Shown: one piece after another, positions 48,111 through 58,803 of the stretch
Position numbering within the stretch: the stretch's first letter is position 1
Layout of the letters: every line of letters starts with the position of its first letter
NCBI GenBank assembly: GCA_916613615.1
Contig: OU744732.1
Location: forward strand, 27,786,673-27,850,672
DNA length: 64,000 nucleotides
From: Steromphala cineraria
Taxonomy: Eukaryota; Mollusca; Gastropoda; Trochida; Trochidae
Direction: 5' to 3'
Translations under genes and position numbers: made by a program
The notes under the pieces: generated by a model
Databases searched by the model: none
Seen by the model: the letters and a program-made list of their open reading frames with translations, nothing else
What the model was told of the DNA's origin: nothing

Positions 48111-48720
48111 CCAATGAATGGGGAAATACAATTTAGAATAGGTAATAGAAAACCCAAATAAAGTTAATAATAGTTCTAAAGTGGTAAAAATTAAACTAAT
48201 TTGGATTATTGTTATTGTTATCTATCATATCCGTCTTTTTAATTATCATTTGATATAACACCATTAAACATACAAAACTTGTACTCAGGGTATTATTATT
48301 GATCATGTGCTCTGTACTCTATGGGGAAGAAGAAACAATCAAACTTTTGACAAAGCGTGAGTTTCTAAACCTATATACTTACAATAGTGATCTCTGGACA
48401 CAGAGATCTTATTCTGATTATCTTTTCTAATCCCGTTAATGTTTGGTTTTATTATACAAATTGTTGTATAATGTATAATGTATAAAACTACCATTCTTGA
48501 AATTATTTTGGGGTCATATTTTCATATATTTCCGATTTCCAATTCCATATTATGTCTTCAAAGAAAAAAAGATTAGTCCAACTACATTGTCTGAGACACA
48601 TATAACTTTTGTTAGAAGCTGTTGATCACAGAGATTGTGTAGAGAAAAATAGATATTACTATTTCAGAAATATGAGTCCTGGTGACTTCAATGACTTGCC
48701 AAAACTGTAACAGTAAACAA

Positions 48721-48905
48721 TAAGATGCTACGAAGCCTCATTTTCATCACGATTTACAAAGAAAGTGTACTAGGACACACAGGAATGTTAAACAAATTCA
48801 GTCAACAATAAAATGCTACGAAGCCTCATTTTCATCACGAATGACATAAAATTTGCACTAGGACACACACGAATGTTAACAAAAGTTCGGTCAACAAATA
48901 TGCTG
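48721..48905 (+). repeat. Two-copy 88-bp repeat before exon 2
   Basis: ATGCTACGAAGCCTCATTTT starts at 48725 and 48813. Each copy ends with CTAGGACACACA-like text and GAATGTTAA. The second copy runs to within 15 bp of the exon 2 acceptor. Confidence 0.85.
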
Positions 48906-48917
48906 CGTGTTTTTTAG

Positions 48918-49250
48918 ATCTGAGAAAGGCATGGGAGAAAACGGACGAGGTTATTCTGTCCATCACACAATGGCCCAGTAGCAACATTCCTCACTTCCAG
49001 TCGCTCCAGACCTTCCATAACCACATCAAGACCTTCAGAGAGAACCTCAACCCTTCCAATAAGTCCATCAGTGACGTCATCACCTTCTACACCGACGACA
49101 ACGCCGTCATGCTCAACTGGGTAGCTAAGAGTATCCAGAACTATGCCAGTGGATCTTTGTGGAAGACTTTGGTTTCCTACCATATGCTTGTCCTCAGTAA
49201 AGAACAGGCTGGCATAGAGCGAGCTTTGGGAGGAACCTATTTTGCAAAAG
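48918..49250 (+). CDS. NIT-domain guanylate cyclase, exon 2
   Basis: The acceptor is GTGTTTTTTAG at 48917. The exon is 333 bp, phase 1 at both ends. It continues the NIT ectodomain: after the N codon completed from exon 1 it reads LRKAWEKTDEVILSITQWP, then NHIKTFRENLNPSNKSISDV, FYTDDNAVMLNWVAKSIQNY, and ends ERALGGTYFAK at the donor G|GTTGGT. The helical, charged pattern and the position between exon 1 and exon 3 fit the helical bundle of NIT sensors. The last 140 bp of the exon plus downstream intron form the first unit of a 179-bp tandem duplication. Confidence 0.88.
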
Positions 49251-49273
49251 GTTGGTGTAGACCCTTTTTTTAG

Positions 49274-49429
49274 TTGATCCGTTAAATGTGCTGAACTGGG
49301 TAGGTAAGAGTATCCAGAACTATGCCAGTGGCTCTCTGTGGAAAACTTTGGTCTCCTACCATATGCTTGTCCTCAGTAAAGAACAGGCTGGCATAGAGCG
49401 AGCATTGAGAGGAACCTATTTTGCAAAAG
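49274..49429 (+). pseudogene. Duplicated exon-2 cassette, copy 2 (open)
   Basis: This copy lies exactly 179 bp after exon 2's end region. A polypyrimidine run CCCTTTTTTTAG supplies a plausible acceptor at 49272-49273. The following 156 bp are open in phase 1 (2 + 51 codons + 1) and read DPLNVLNWVGKSIQNYASGS to RALRGTYFAK. It ends at the same donor G|GTTGGT as exon 2. It could be spliced in without a frame break, adding 52 residues of repeated NIT sequence, or be an unused relic. Relative to exon 2, several changes are synonymous. Confidence 0.6.
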
Positions 49430-49452
49430 GTTGGTGTAGACCCTTTTTTTAG

Positions 49453-49608
49453 TTGGTCCGTTAAATGTGCTGAACTGGGTAGGTAAGAGTATCCAGAACT
49501 ATGCCAGTGGCTCTCGGTGGAAAACTTTGGTCTCCTACCATATGCTTGTCCTCAGTAAAGAACAGGCTGGCATAGAGCGAGCTTTGGGAGGAACCTATTT
49601 TGCAAAAT
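49453..49608 (+). pseudogene. Duplicated exon-2 cassette, copy 3 (open, weak donor)
   Basis: This is again 156 bp, phase 1 at both ends, after CCCTTTTTTTAG. It is nearly identical to copy 2 (GPLNVLNWVGKSIQ start). The last exonic base is T instead of G, giving AAAT|GTTGAT, which should weaken the donor. There is no stop codon within the 51 codons. Confidence 0.55.
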
Positions 49609-49631
49609 GTTGATGTAGACCCTTTTATTAG

Positions 49632-49794
49632 TTGTTACGTAAAATTTGCTGAACTGGGTAGCTTAGAATATTCAAATGCATGGCAATGGCTCTCTGTGGA
49701 AGACTTTGGTCTCCTACCATATGCTTGTCCCCAGTAAAGAACAGGCCGACATAGAGCGAGCTTTAGGAGGAACCTACAACTTCGTGCCTAAGGT
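49632..49794 (+). pseudogene. Duplicated exon-2 cassette, copy 4 (decayed)
   Basis: It keeps the 179-bp register (CTGAACTGGG at 49649) but has TAA before it, GTAGCTTAG inside, and a different end, GGAACCTACAACTTCGTGCC. It is clearly non-coding. Confidence 0.7.
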
Positions 49795-49799
49795 TTGTT

Positions 49800-50924
49800 C
49801 ACATGCTTGCATATCTTAGTGCAATTATCATATAATTTGGGTTTCCTTTTGAAGTCAATAAAATAAACATAGGGGCACTAAAAAGAATCACCAATTGTCC
49901 TGGTGTAAAAAAACCATACCATAATTTGGGATTGTCTTGTCACTTCTGTTGAATAGCGATATTTGACATTGTTACATAGACAGATGGAGTCATATATATG
50001 AAATTCGGATTTAAAAAAAATATTCAGTACATACTTTGTAAGATAAAATTAAACACAAATACATTGCATAAGCCTTAGCAAAGGGACAAATATGACTTAC
50101 ATCTTTAGTTGTTGATCACTTATGAAGACTTTTGTTGAACGAAATAAAACTGGTGTTTTCGACATTTTGAGTCCTGGTCACTTAAATGTCCTGCCAAACT
50201 TGTTACGGTTATTTGTTAGGTATGACATACGAATGTTAACGCAAACTGAATCGTAACTTACCTTTGGAATGTCAACATTATCGGTTTTGTTTTCGTAATG
50301 TTAAGATGCCCCAAAGACATTCAAAAATATGATATTTCCTCTAGAATACTTAGGTAAGTGAACAAACTTAAGGTACGCAGCTGTATATAGCGAAAGGTTA
50401 GTTTCGATACTTGTATTCGTTGATTCGTGAAATCTGCTGAACCAAGTGCCTTAGCGTATCCAAGTGACGTCTCATGTGAAGACCATGTCTCCTATCTTAT
50501 GCTTGTCCACACATAACAGCAGGCTAGCAAAAGTTTGGTTTGAGTTTTCAATCACTGAAGTCAAAGGTACTACATGTATGCTTACTTCTCACAAATGTGT
50601 TTGTTAACACTTTTTACTTTAAGATAAAATTATAAGTAACTTACACTGTATAAGCATATCGATTAAAGTTTATTGTTTGGCGAAGTAAATAAACATTTTA
50701 TATACGTTGACATGGATTGCAACTTTGAAATTGATATTGTATGTGCAATTTTGTAATAGTTTTACATTTACAACACTTTGATTTGTTGACACTATTGATC
50801 AAATGTCCATCCAACACCAAGCTTTTCCCCAATTTCATGAAACCACCATACTGGTTAGCATTTCTTACTTTTTGGGGCAATTTTACGAAGGCGCTTTCAA
50901 AATATTTCTTGTATTCTTGCTACA
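49800..50924. other. Intron 2 remainder
   Basis: It is AT-rich, with the decayed duplication described at 50425-50545. A 60-67-residue open pair of frames at 50698-50944 has no motif. No other exon is seen. Confidence 0.45.
50425..50545 (+). pseudogene. Fifth, highly decayed exon-2 copy
   Basis: GTGAAATCTGCTGAACCAAG, ACCATGTCTCCTATCTTATG and CTTGTCCACACATAACAGCA, in order, match the copy-2 sequence with many changes. Upstream text near 50165 (GAGTCCTGGTCACTTAAATG) also matches the pre-exon-2 intron near 48674. An older and larger duplication is implied. Confidence 0.6.
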
Positions 50925-50925
50925 G

Positions 50926-51633
50926 GTGGTTTTCTCTCACCTGAGCTTGTCAATTATATAAGGAGAAAGACTTTGGGTGAAGCATACTTGGACCGCTGTA
51001 TGGAATATGACAGTCTACCCCGTGAATTCCTCAAGGCAAACTTTACCGGGACAGAGCTACAAATGGGAATTGTTGCCAACAGGAAGAGAATAGGACGCAA
51101 CAACGACACTGTCTCATCGGTACAACTGGGTACAGAGTGGTTCACAAACATGACCATATTCATCAACCTCCTTAAGTATTGCCAAGATGCCATAGCAGCA
51201 AAGATTATCCAACAACTTGAGACTCAAGGTTCCGATCTTGAACGAGGACTCATAGGCATCATCATCGTCATGATCTTCGCCGTAATGTTGACTCCGTTTG
51301 TTGTCTTTTGTATATACAGACTTACCACGAGGATTCAGTCTTACGCTAACACTCTTCGAGAAAAGACTGAGGAACTTGATCAAGAGCGCAAGCGCAGCCA
51401 GAACATTCTGTGCGAACTACTTCCGGTAACTGTTGCCAAGAAGATGATAAACAACGAACCCATCGAACCAGAATCTTTTAGTTGTGTGACAGTGTTTTTC
51501 AGTGACATTGTGGGGTTTACTGACATCTCTTCCCGGAGTAGCCCCATGCAGGTGGTGGACATGCTAAACCTCATCTACGAGGCGTTTGATACCCGGCTGG
51601 AGATGTACGACGTTTACAAGGTGGAAACAATAG
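50926..51633 (+). CDS. NIT-domain guanylate cyclase, exon 3 (TM2, coil, cyclase N-half)
   Basis: The exon is 708 bp, phase 1 at both ends, acceptor TTGCTACAG and donor G|GTGAGT. Numbered with exon 1A, residues 223-329 finish the NIT ectodomain (GGFLSPELVNYIRRK onward). Residues 330-355 (GLIGIIIVMIFAVMLTPFVV) are the second membrane segment. Residues 363-389 form the signalling coiled coil (ANTLREKTEELDQERKRSQN), leading to ILCELLPVTVAKKM. The class III cyclase domain then starts, with FFSDIVGFT holding the first metal-binding Asp (about 416), followed by PMQVVDMLN and VYKVETI. The Glu in VETIG (about 456) is the guanine-recognition residue, so the enzyme is a guanylate, not adenylate, cyclase. 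There is no kinase-homology domain, unlike peptide-receptor cyclases. Confidence 0.95.
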
Positions 51634-51662
51634 GTGAGTGGCGCTGCTTTTCTGTGATTTAA

Positions 51663-51955
51663 AGGGGCAGTAGCACGTTTTTTGATAATTTTATATCTTT
51701 AAATTTTCACTGATAATTGTAAGTTATGTGAAATGTATTGTTTTGACAGTGTCAAAAATCTCACTACACAAGCCAATCATCCATAGTCAGAGGACAAAGT
51801 ATGAAGATTCACATAAAATCCATTGGCGGCCATTTTTTGTGAACACCTAAAATTCATTTTATGTAAGAAAAGGGAATCGCATGGATAAACTTGACGTTAT
51901 ATATTTGAATTATTACTGCTCCATTTGGTTTAAATACATTCTCTTTCAATTCGAT
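51663..51955 (+). mobile_element. TTAA MITE family 1, 3'-truncated copy
   Basis: It starts after TTAA (51659-51662) with AGGGGCAGTAGCACGTTTTT and follows the family until about CAATTCGATTTTTTG, losing the right end. It lies 30 bp after the exon 3 donor. Confidence 0.8.
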
Positions 51956-51959
51956 TTTT

Positions 51960-52298
51960 TGTAATAATTTGTAAATACTCAAACAAATGGTCAGCTGAAG
52001 TACTATGTAATCATTCCCCCGCCAAACGTTTTCGGGGGATATATTCCCTCCCCCGTCCGTCCACACAGGCTGTTCTTTCCGGACCAGACCTAAACAGACA
52101 TAAGGGCTAACTCATTGAAACTTGGTATATGGAACAATCATCAATTCATCGAGTGTAGTGAGGCCGCTTTTGATTCTTAACTTCTTTGACCTTAAAACAC
52201 TATAAGGGTTAGCTAATTGAAATTTGTCTTGTAATTGTATTGAACATTTAACATGCGAGACGGCGGTGAATTTTGCGAGTCTTTACTTCATCTAAAAT
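51960..52298. repeat. Dispersed-repeat fragment (CCGTCCGTCC type)
   Basis: CCCTCCCCCGTCCGTCCACA followed by AAACTTGGTATATGGAAC resembles interspersed repeats that pair a CCGTCCGTCC run with a CATTGAAACTTGGTA block. No boundaries can be set. Confidence 0.35.
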
Positions 52299-52687
52299 GA
52301 TTCTAGAGCTGTATCGATAAGGCAATACATTATCGTATCGTGATACATGGGCAACAATATATCGTATCGTATCGCAGGATGTGGATCGGGATACCTAAAA
52401 TAATAATAAACTCTCAATGTAGGTGCTCAAAACTTGGATAAGCATTAAACAGATACTTCATTATGCACACAAGAATCTCTCCTAAAATTTGGAAGTTGGA
52501 TTATATTACAATAACATCAAAGAAGCTGCAAGTAAATTCTTTCTCAAGAATAACTGACTCAAATATTTTGTGAAAAAATCATAATGTCAGGAGATAATAT
52601 GTATCGGGATACGTTGTACGTATTGTATCGTGACCCCTATATCGGGATACGTATCGTATCGCAACCCTCCTGTATCGTTACACCTCT
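52299..52687. mobile_element. hAT-like MITE with GTATCG subterminal words
   Basis: The octamer TCTAAAAT occurs at 52291-52298 and 52688-52695. The inverted ends are related (AGAGCTGTATCGATA and, inverted, AGAGGTGTAACGATACAGG), and TATCGTATCGTGATAC-like words are dense near both ends. An 8-bp duplication and A/GAGGTGTAACGATAC ends fit hAT elements; a few extra bases next to the left octamer leave this uncertain. Confidence 0.55.
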
Positions 52688-52699
52688 TCTAAAATCAAG

Positions 52700-53306
52700 G
52701 AAATCGATCTAGGATTTGCTACACGGAAGTGGAAGGTATATATATATATTGTCAACTTAGCAACTTCTGATTGGAGAGAAAGTACTTACCTTTTTTTAAA
52801 TATTTCATTATCTTATATCAAACATCAATAGTCTATCTATAAGTTTGAAATTCTTTGTCGGAACATTGCTATTGATGAGTAGAATAAAATATTTCGTGAG
52901 TGTCATTATAAACATGCGCTGAGTTAATGGTAGTTTAAGTGTATGTTATTTTGAGAACATTCATTTAATCTTGTTTACGAGCTTGATGACGTTTGCATTT
53001 ATATTTTTGGCATCAAATCAATATCTCGTACTTATATTGTTTATGTTCACTTTCGCTCGGTCTATCATCGGAGTGCATCATCTTTTCACCTAGAAAAAAA
53101 CCTTTTTAAAATGGAAATTAGTTTTTAAACATGTAAAATATAATAAGGACGTTTTATATGTCAATAACAATTTATCGATTTATATTTATCGAAATATGTA
53201 TCTAGTTGTAAATACCTTGTGATAAAGTATATACCCCGAATTCTCGTGTATTATCAAAATAAAAACTGGTTATCATCAACCATGGTTTCTTAACGACGGT
53301 GAGAGG
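52700..53306. other. Intron 3 stretch, AT-rich
   Basis: No feature is recognised. Confidence 0.45.
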
Positions 53307-53310
53307 TTAA

Positions 53311-53673
53311 AGGGGCAGTAGCACGTTTTTTGATAATTTTGTTTTTTTTACAATTTTCACTGATAATTCTACGTTTATGGTAAATGTATTATTTTGATAG
53401 TGTCATAAATCTCATTACACAAGCCAATCAGCCATAGTCAGAGGAAAAAGTATGGGGATTCACATAAAATCCATTGGTGGCCATTTTGTATGAACACCTT
53501 TACTCGTTTTGTGTAAGAAAAAGGAATCGCATGGCTAAACATTACATAATATATTTGAATTATTACTGCTCCATTTAGTTAAGATACATTGCCTTTTAAT
53601 TGGAACTTTTTTTTTAAATTTTCATTTTCCTGACATCACCTTATATTCTCCCTAAAAAAGTGCTACTGTCCCT
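53311..53673 (+). mobile_element. TTAA MITE family 1, full copy
   Basis: TTAA lies at 53307-53310 and 53674-53677. The TIRs are AGGGGCAGTAGCACGTTTTT and, inverted, AGGGACAGTAGCACTTTTTT. It contains the family core TGGTGGCCATTTTGTATGAA. Confidence 0.88.
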
Positions 53674-53689
53674 TTAAGACCTTATGTTT

Positions 53690-54150
53690 CTTTCGACAAG
53701 ACCAACATTTTCTCACGGCAGACCCTTCGGGTAATTAACCTCGATGGGTTTTTAGCATGGCGTCCGGCGTTCGTATGTCAATCCGTCCGTTCTTATCAAT
53801 AATAACTGACTCAAAACTAGACTTGTTAATAGACTCAATTATTATCGATTATTATTTTATTTAAAGCTTTGGTGACCCTGTGACCCCTGATGAGGAACAC
53901 AGGGGACACGTCAGGAAAGACTCTAAAACCTCTCCTCATGAAACAAAGTTAAGGGTCTAGAAATCTTAAACGTTGTTTACAGCGGCCTAAGCTAATGGGG
54001 ATTGAATTTTAAAGTGTTGCTTACCATTTGGTGGCCACAAGTGCCGAGGAAAAGAACTGCAAAAGGAAAGGCCTAGAAAACCAAAATCCCTGTTTGCAGA
54101 CTGCTTACCCGATGGGGTTCATAATTTGTAATGTTGAAGGCCCTGTGATT
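53690..54150 (-). repeat. Degenerate copy of the 145-bp array family
   Basis: GGCGTCCGGCGTTCG and TCAATCCGTCCGTTC match, in inverse, the microsatellite/tail of 36108-36220. Then TTGGTGACCCTGTGACCCCT matches the unit core. Only one or two eroded units remain. Confidence 0.55.
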
Positions 54151-54162
54151 CCCAATACATCG

Positions 54163-54459
54163 CATTCTTTCCCCACAGAGGCAGATCAAGTCATGTTGAT
54201 TTAGCCTCTGTTATATTACGACGAGATTGTAGGATAGAATGGGAGTTATGAATGTTCTTAAATCATCATTTTGGCTACTGAAACAAGGCAAAGGCATTGT
54301 GATATGAAGCACCCTTTCCATGCGAGAAGCGTTGTCATTTGATAAAGAAATTCAAATGTATTGAGATGAAAGTTTTTTCCGCCGGAACCCAGGGATTTCG
54401 GCGTAAAAGAACAAAGGCTAAATCAACATGACTTGATCTTCCTCTGTGGGGAGAGAATG
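54163..54459 (-). mobile_element. MITE with ATTCTCTCCCCACAG ends, second copy
   Basis: It is the reverse-oriented relative of 36753-37072. ATACATCG lies on both sides (54155-54162 and 54461-54468, with one extra C on the right), suggesting an 8-9-bp target duplication. The ends extend through AGGCAGATCAAGTCATGTTG. Confidence 0.8.
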
Positions 54460-54469
54460 CATACATCGA

Positions 54470-55450
54470 TGCTCTAACCATTTGTATGAGGAAGGCTGAT
54501 GAGCTGCAGTGTCAGTGGATTGTTTCATGTTCAGTGTTGATTTAAAATACCATGATATTGAAATAAAAAGATTCACTATTACGTTCGTTTTGAGGCAAAT
54601 TTTAGTAAAGGTTGGGGCAGTTCGGGGTAGTATTTATATTTTATTCTCATCCATGATCCAGTCTCAAAATTCAGAATGTTTGACATGTCCATAGGCGATT
54701 TTCAATTTCATGGGGTAATTACTTGACAGTTACCATTAGACATACTTTAGGAACAAAATCATCGACTAATGTCACTTTTACAGCTAATCATACAGAGTTG
54801 TATCTACATCAAATATTGCTTTGTTCCCTTCAAAGATTCCAAATAGATAAAAATCCAAGTTTACAATGGACCTCACAGCTATAATACTTGGTATTGATCA
54901 GTAAAACATAACGTTCATCTTTAGTTTCAATACAATATGTTTGTACTACTTGAAGTCTTAATGATTTGCATGATGATAACAATAAAACATTCTTGTTTAA
55001 AAACTTGATGACGTATGCACATGAAACCTAAACGTAGAACTATTCTGGAAGTGTGATTGAAATACAACACTTTAAAATCTACCATACAAAACTCTGGTAT
55101 TTGTTAGCAACGGTATACAACTGTGCATTGATGTCATGAGCCAGTAAAAAGATAAATTTTTAAAACTCTAACACATTCATTTATTTCTGTTCGTGATAAG
55201 TAAATCGTGAAGAATAAACTAATGATAATAAGATTGTTATGCGCTCACAATCTAATCTGTTCAGTTCATTGAGTGAAGGGATTGGAAACCTGTCTGTGTT
55301 TCAAAATGTATTTCATTTTTTAAAGTACTTGGGCATGGTTAATACGGAAATGAATGAGCCTCGCGAACAGGGAACAAATGCAGGGAAAATATTTATGAAT
55401 TTTTTAAAAACATTTGTGACAGGGTGAGATATAAGCATTCCTACTGGCTT
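54470..55450. other. Intron 3 stretch, AT-rich
   Basis: No coding exon or repeat is recognised. Confidence 0.45.
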
Positions 55451-55462
55451 TGGGTAGAAGGA

Positions 55463-55536
55463 TATCTCTTTGGCCGAACAGGTAGAGTGTAGGACTCTCA
55501 ATCCGGAGGTCCCGGGTTCGAATACCGATGGAGGTG
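55463..55536 (+). repeat. tRNA-derived unit
   Basis: An A-box-like TGGCCGAACAGGTAGAGTG and a B-box CCGGGTTCGAATACC lie at tRNA spacing. CTCTCAATCC occupies the anticodon-loop position. Arm pairing is incomplete, so it is read as a SINE head or tRNA pseudogene. Confidence 0.5.
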
Positions 55537-55539
55537 GTC

Positions 55540-58030
55540 TCAAAATCACTTCTGTTACACGTTGTTCAACAAAAGCAGCATAAACATAGCTATACAAATC
55601 TAAACTAGGTAGTTAAAAGGTTTTCCAATTCATGAAGACCACAAGAAGTTTAACTTCGGATACTCGGGTTGAATTGTTAGATGGTACAGCCTCCGGAGAA
55701 ATATAATCGGCACAGCTGTGACTAAACATCAACTGCCTACATTTTACATAACATCGTAAAGACATTTAAAAGACTGCCGAAATCTTCAAGTCAGTAGCTA
55801 AACAAGAAAAGCTTTTAAAAAGGCATGCTTGGTGCCACATAGGCAGATGAAGGAGATTATGATTTGTCGAACAATTCGAGTGATAATATATACAACACTG
55901 GATAACAGCACTAATATTAACACAAGTATTACTCAAAGTTAACTTAACAAAATTAATTTCTATCAACACGAATTGCTGAAAGTTATGAATATTTTTTACA
56001 TTCATCAACGATTGTTGGTATATTTCATTTCAAAATACACGAGGGTGACAATCTATTTATCATCCAAATTCACTCTTTTTGACATCTCAGAGAAAAAATG
56101 TAAATCTCTGAACACAACAACACTAGATTTTCAAGACAGTGATGTCATTGCATAGTGAGGTCACTATGTTTATGATGTTGTGGCATTGTGATGTAGTTAC
56201 TTGAAGTAAAAGCACTGTGTTGCCATGTAGCGTTGACAATGACAGAAATTGTGCAAAACGTACTGCCAAAACGATATCTCCTTGTCATGCTGGTTAATTA
56301 TTAACAGTAGTATAACAGATAATAAAGAAAATACTTTCCGATGATCTGACGGGATTTCAACCCAGGTCCGCTGAGCTAACGTTTGGAACCAGCGATGTAG
56401 GTCATATTCTAAATATAGCATGAGTCAATTTCAGTCCTCTGATAATAAATACATGTTTTCAACGTAAACATTTAGTGACATCGTTAAGTATGACTTGTCA
56501 CGTGGTCGTAAGTGATCTACCTATTAGTAAACATAAGTCTTATTTCGATGTCACCATCGTACTTACACAAACGTTACTTTTAATTCGCCAGGCGAGCCCA
56601 GCGTGAAATTAAATCGCGTGGGTTATAAAAAAGTGGATTCTGCGATTATTGAATGCGAAATAATTAATGCTTTATCTGGAACAAATGCAGACTCTTTTTC
56701 AAATGAAGATGTTTTTGATTGAGTCTGTTAACATTTATCAGCATCTTTAATAATTTCTCTTTTAATATAACATTTAAAGCAAAATCATATTCCACAGTTT
56801 AATGTGCCAAATATTTTGTATTACCCACATGGTGACGTAATGCATTTTTTGCCACAGCTCTGTTCATTGGTCTTTTGATTTGGATACAACACATGTGATT
56901 GGCGCGGCTTCCCTTTGAAAATATCAACAGTAATATAGAGAGAATTCAGAAAAGTTTTAGAAAAATCAAATCATAATGCTTGGTGCCTTTTGGGGCACGA
57001 AGCAATAAGATGATGTTTACAAATTTTTGTCTAAGAAATAAGCGCCTTCTATGTCCTCATAGCATTACACACTGCTGACTGTTTCTATTGCCAAGCGTAC
57101 TAGTATTATTGAAAGGTCTGTTGATGTGACTAAGTTAAAGGTATGGACGTCATTAGGAGTAATGGTTTTCAGTAGCAGGGGAAAGTGGTAATTGATAGTA
57201 ACGCGGTTGACACGGGTTGTTGAGTATGGATCATTGGAGGAAAGTGACAATTCATTAGTGAGATTAGTGAGATATTAGTAGATTGATAGATATGTATGTA
57301 GGCTATGTATTCTATATGTTTTTTTAAGCTTCTTTATACAATGCTTGTTTTTTTAGCTTCTTTATACAATGTTTGTTTTTGATAAATACAATTATTTCAA
57401 GATAGCGTGATGCGCGGAATACAAATTATATGTAAGATTTCTTGATGTCAACTTATATTTTGACTTTGTGAATCTTATATCATGTAGCTCCAAAACTATT
57501 TTGGTTAGTCAAATCTTCGAAAATTAGATAAGTTATCATTTTCAATCATACAATTTGTCTTACACAGCAGTTACACATATTTATGAATTTTTAAAAATGT
57601 TTTTATTACCCAATAACACATACATAAATATACAATCAGCTGATTCTTTTAGTCCTCATACTAGGGCTGATATAGTTATTCGTAATTAAATAATCAAATA
57701 CTGGTACAGACATGAAATTGGAAATCTAATACTAGTACAGATATATTGTAAACAGAGTAAGAATATAATTATACATGGTTAATTTTCAAAGATTCTGTAG
57801 TTTAACTTCAATATTTGATTCATTTATCATCAATATTTGTGAAGAGTGTATGGAAAGAAGACCAGAAAGAATAAATATTTATATAAACACATATTTATAA
57901 TTGATATGAGAAAGTCAAAGTGTTCAAACTGTTTGAAAGCGATGATATAGGTTATCGATCATTGACTTTTGGGCAATGATGACATTTTCTATATTGGTAT
58001 GTTGATGGTGAGGTCTATGCCATGACTATA
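55540..58030. other. Intron 3 stretch with a small duplication
   Basis: AGCTTCTTTATACAATG is duplicated with a 29-bp period near 57328-57382. A truncated tRNA-like word pair (TAGCTCAGC and GGTTGAAATCCC, minus) lies near 56355-56385. Nothing else is supported. Confidence 0.4.
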
Positions 58031-58034
58031 CGTT

Positions 58035-58260
58035 ATGCAGAAAAGAAAACCTCAAAGGTCAAATAGCATAAAGCACAAAGACCCAAAAAGGGCAAATGTA
58101 ACAAAAGGGCCAAAGGGCCAACAAGAGCAAAAGGTAAAAAAGGCAGAAGGCTAAAAGGCTAAAAGGGCCAAAGGGCAAAAAACTGCCCAAAGGTCAAAAG
58201 GGCAGAAAGGCATAAAGGGCCAAAGGCCAAAGGTGCCAAAAGCCAAAAAGCTAACAGGCG
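58035..58260 (+). repeat. Purine-rich AAAGGGC low-complexity tract
   Basis: About 225 bp consists almost only of A and G with C, built from AAAGGGCC, AAAGGCC and AAAAGGG words. It shows strong strand asymmetry. The period is irregular, about 7-10 bp. Confidence 0.8.
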
Positions 58261-58264
58261 ACTC

Positions 58265-58800
58265 CTTCGCTTATTAGTCCCCCCTCATATACTCATAATG
58301 ATAATAGGACATTTATATAATATAATTGAAAAATCCCTCATATCTAATTACTTATACATCACTCACATCTTATCATTGAAATAGTACCCATATCTGATCA
58401 CTACAACATCGATCATATCAAATTATTGAAATTACATTCATATACTATCATTTACACATCAAATCGTATACTATCATTGACATGCCACTTATATCTTTTG
58501 AAAAAAATCACCCAAATCTAACCATTAAAGCATCATTTCATATATCATCAGGTCTCATCAATATGCTCTCTGATTAAAACTTCTCTGACTCATCTTTTCT
58601 TTAGTAATCAGCAAATCAATCTGGATTCTCCCCCACTTAATCCATAGTTGCTTAGTACCGCACTTCCTGATCTGTACGCTGTTTATTTTGATACACATTG
58701 TCTGTGCATTGTATCTTTCCGCTGTGCTTAACACCATAATTATTCTTGACAACGATAAGATGTTCCATGTCAAAAGGCTGCAGTCAAGGAATATATAGAG
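58265..58800. other. Intron 3 stretch, AT-rich
   Basis: TCATATCTAATCATT-like phrases recur loosely between 58270 and 58560. No gene is seen. Confidence 0.4.
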
Positions 58801-58803
58801 ATG

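Noticed and set aside
48914..49183. 89-residue minus-strand frame
   Set aside because: It is the antisense shadow of cyclase exon 2, which is supported by splice sites and phase.
56340..56400. tRNA-like sequence on the minus strand
   Set aside because: The A-box and B-box words are almost adjacent, leaving no room for an anticodon arm; at most a deleted fragment.
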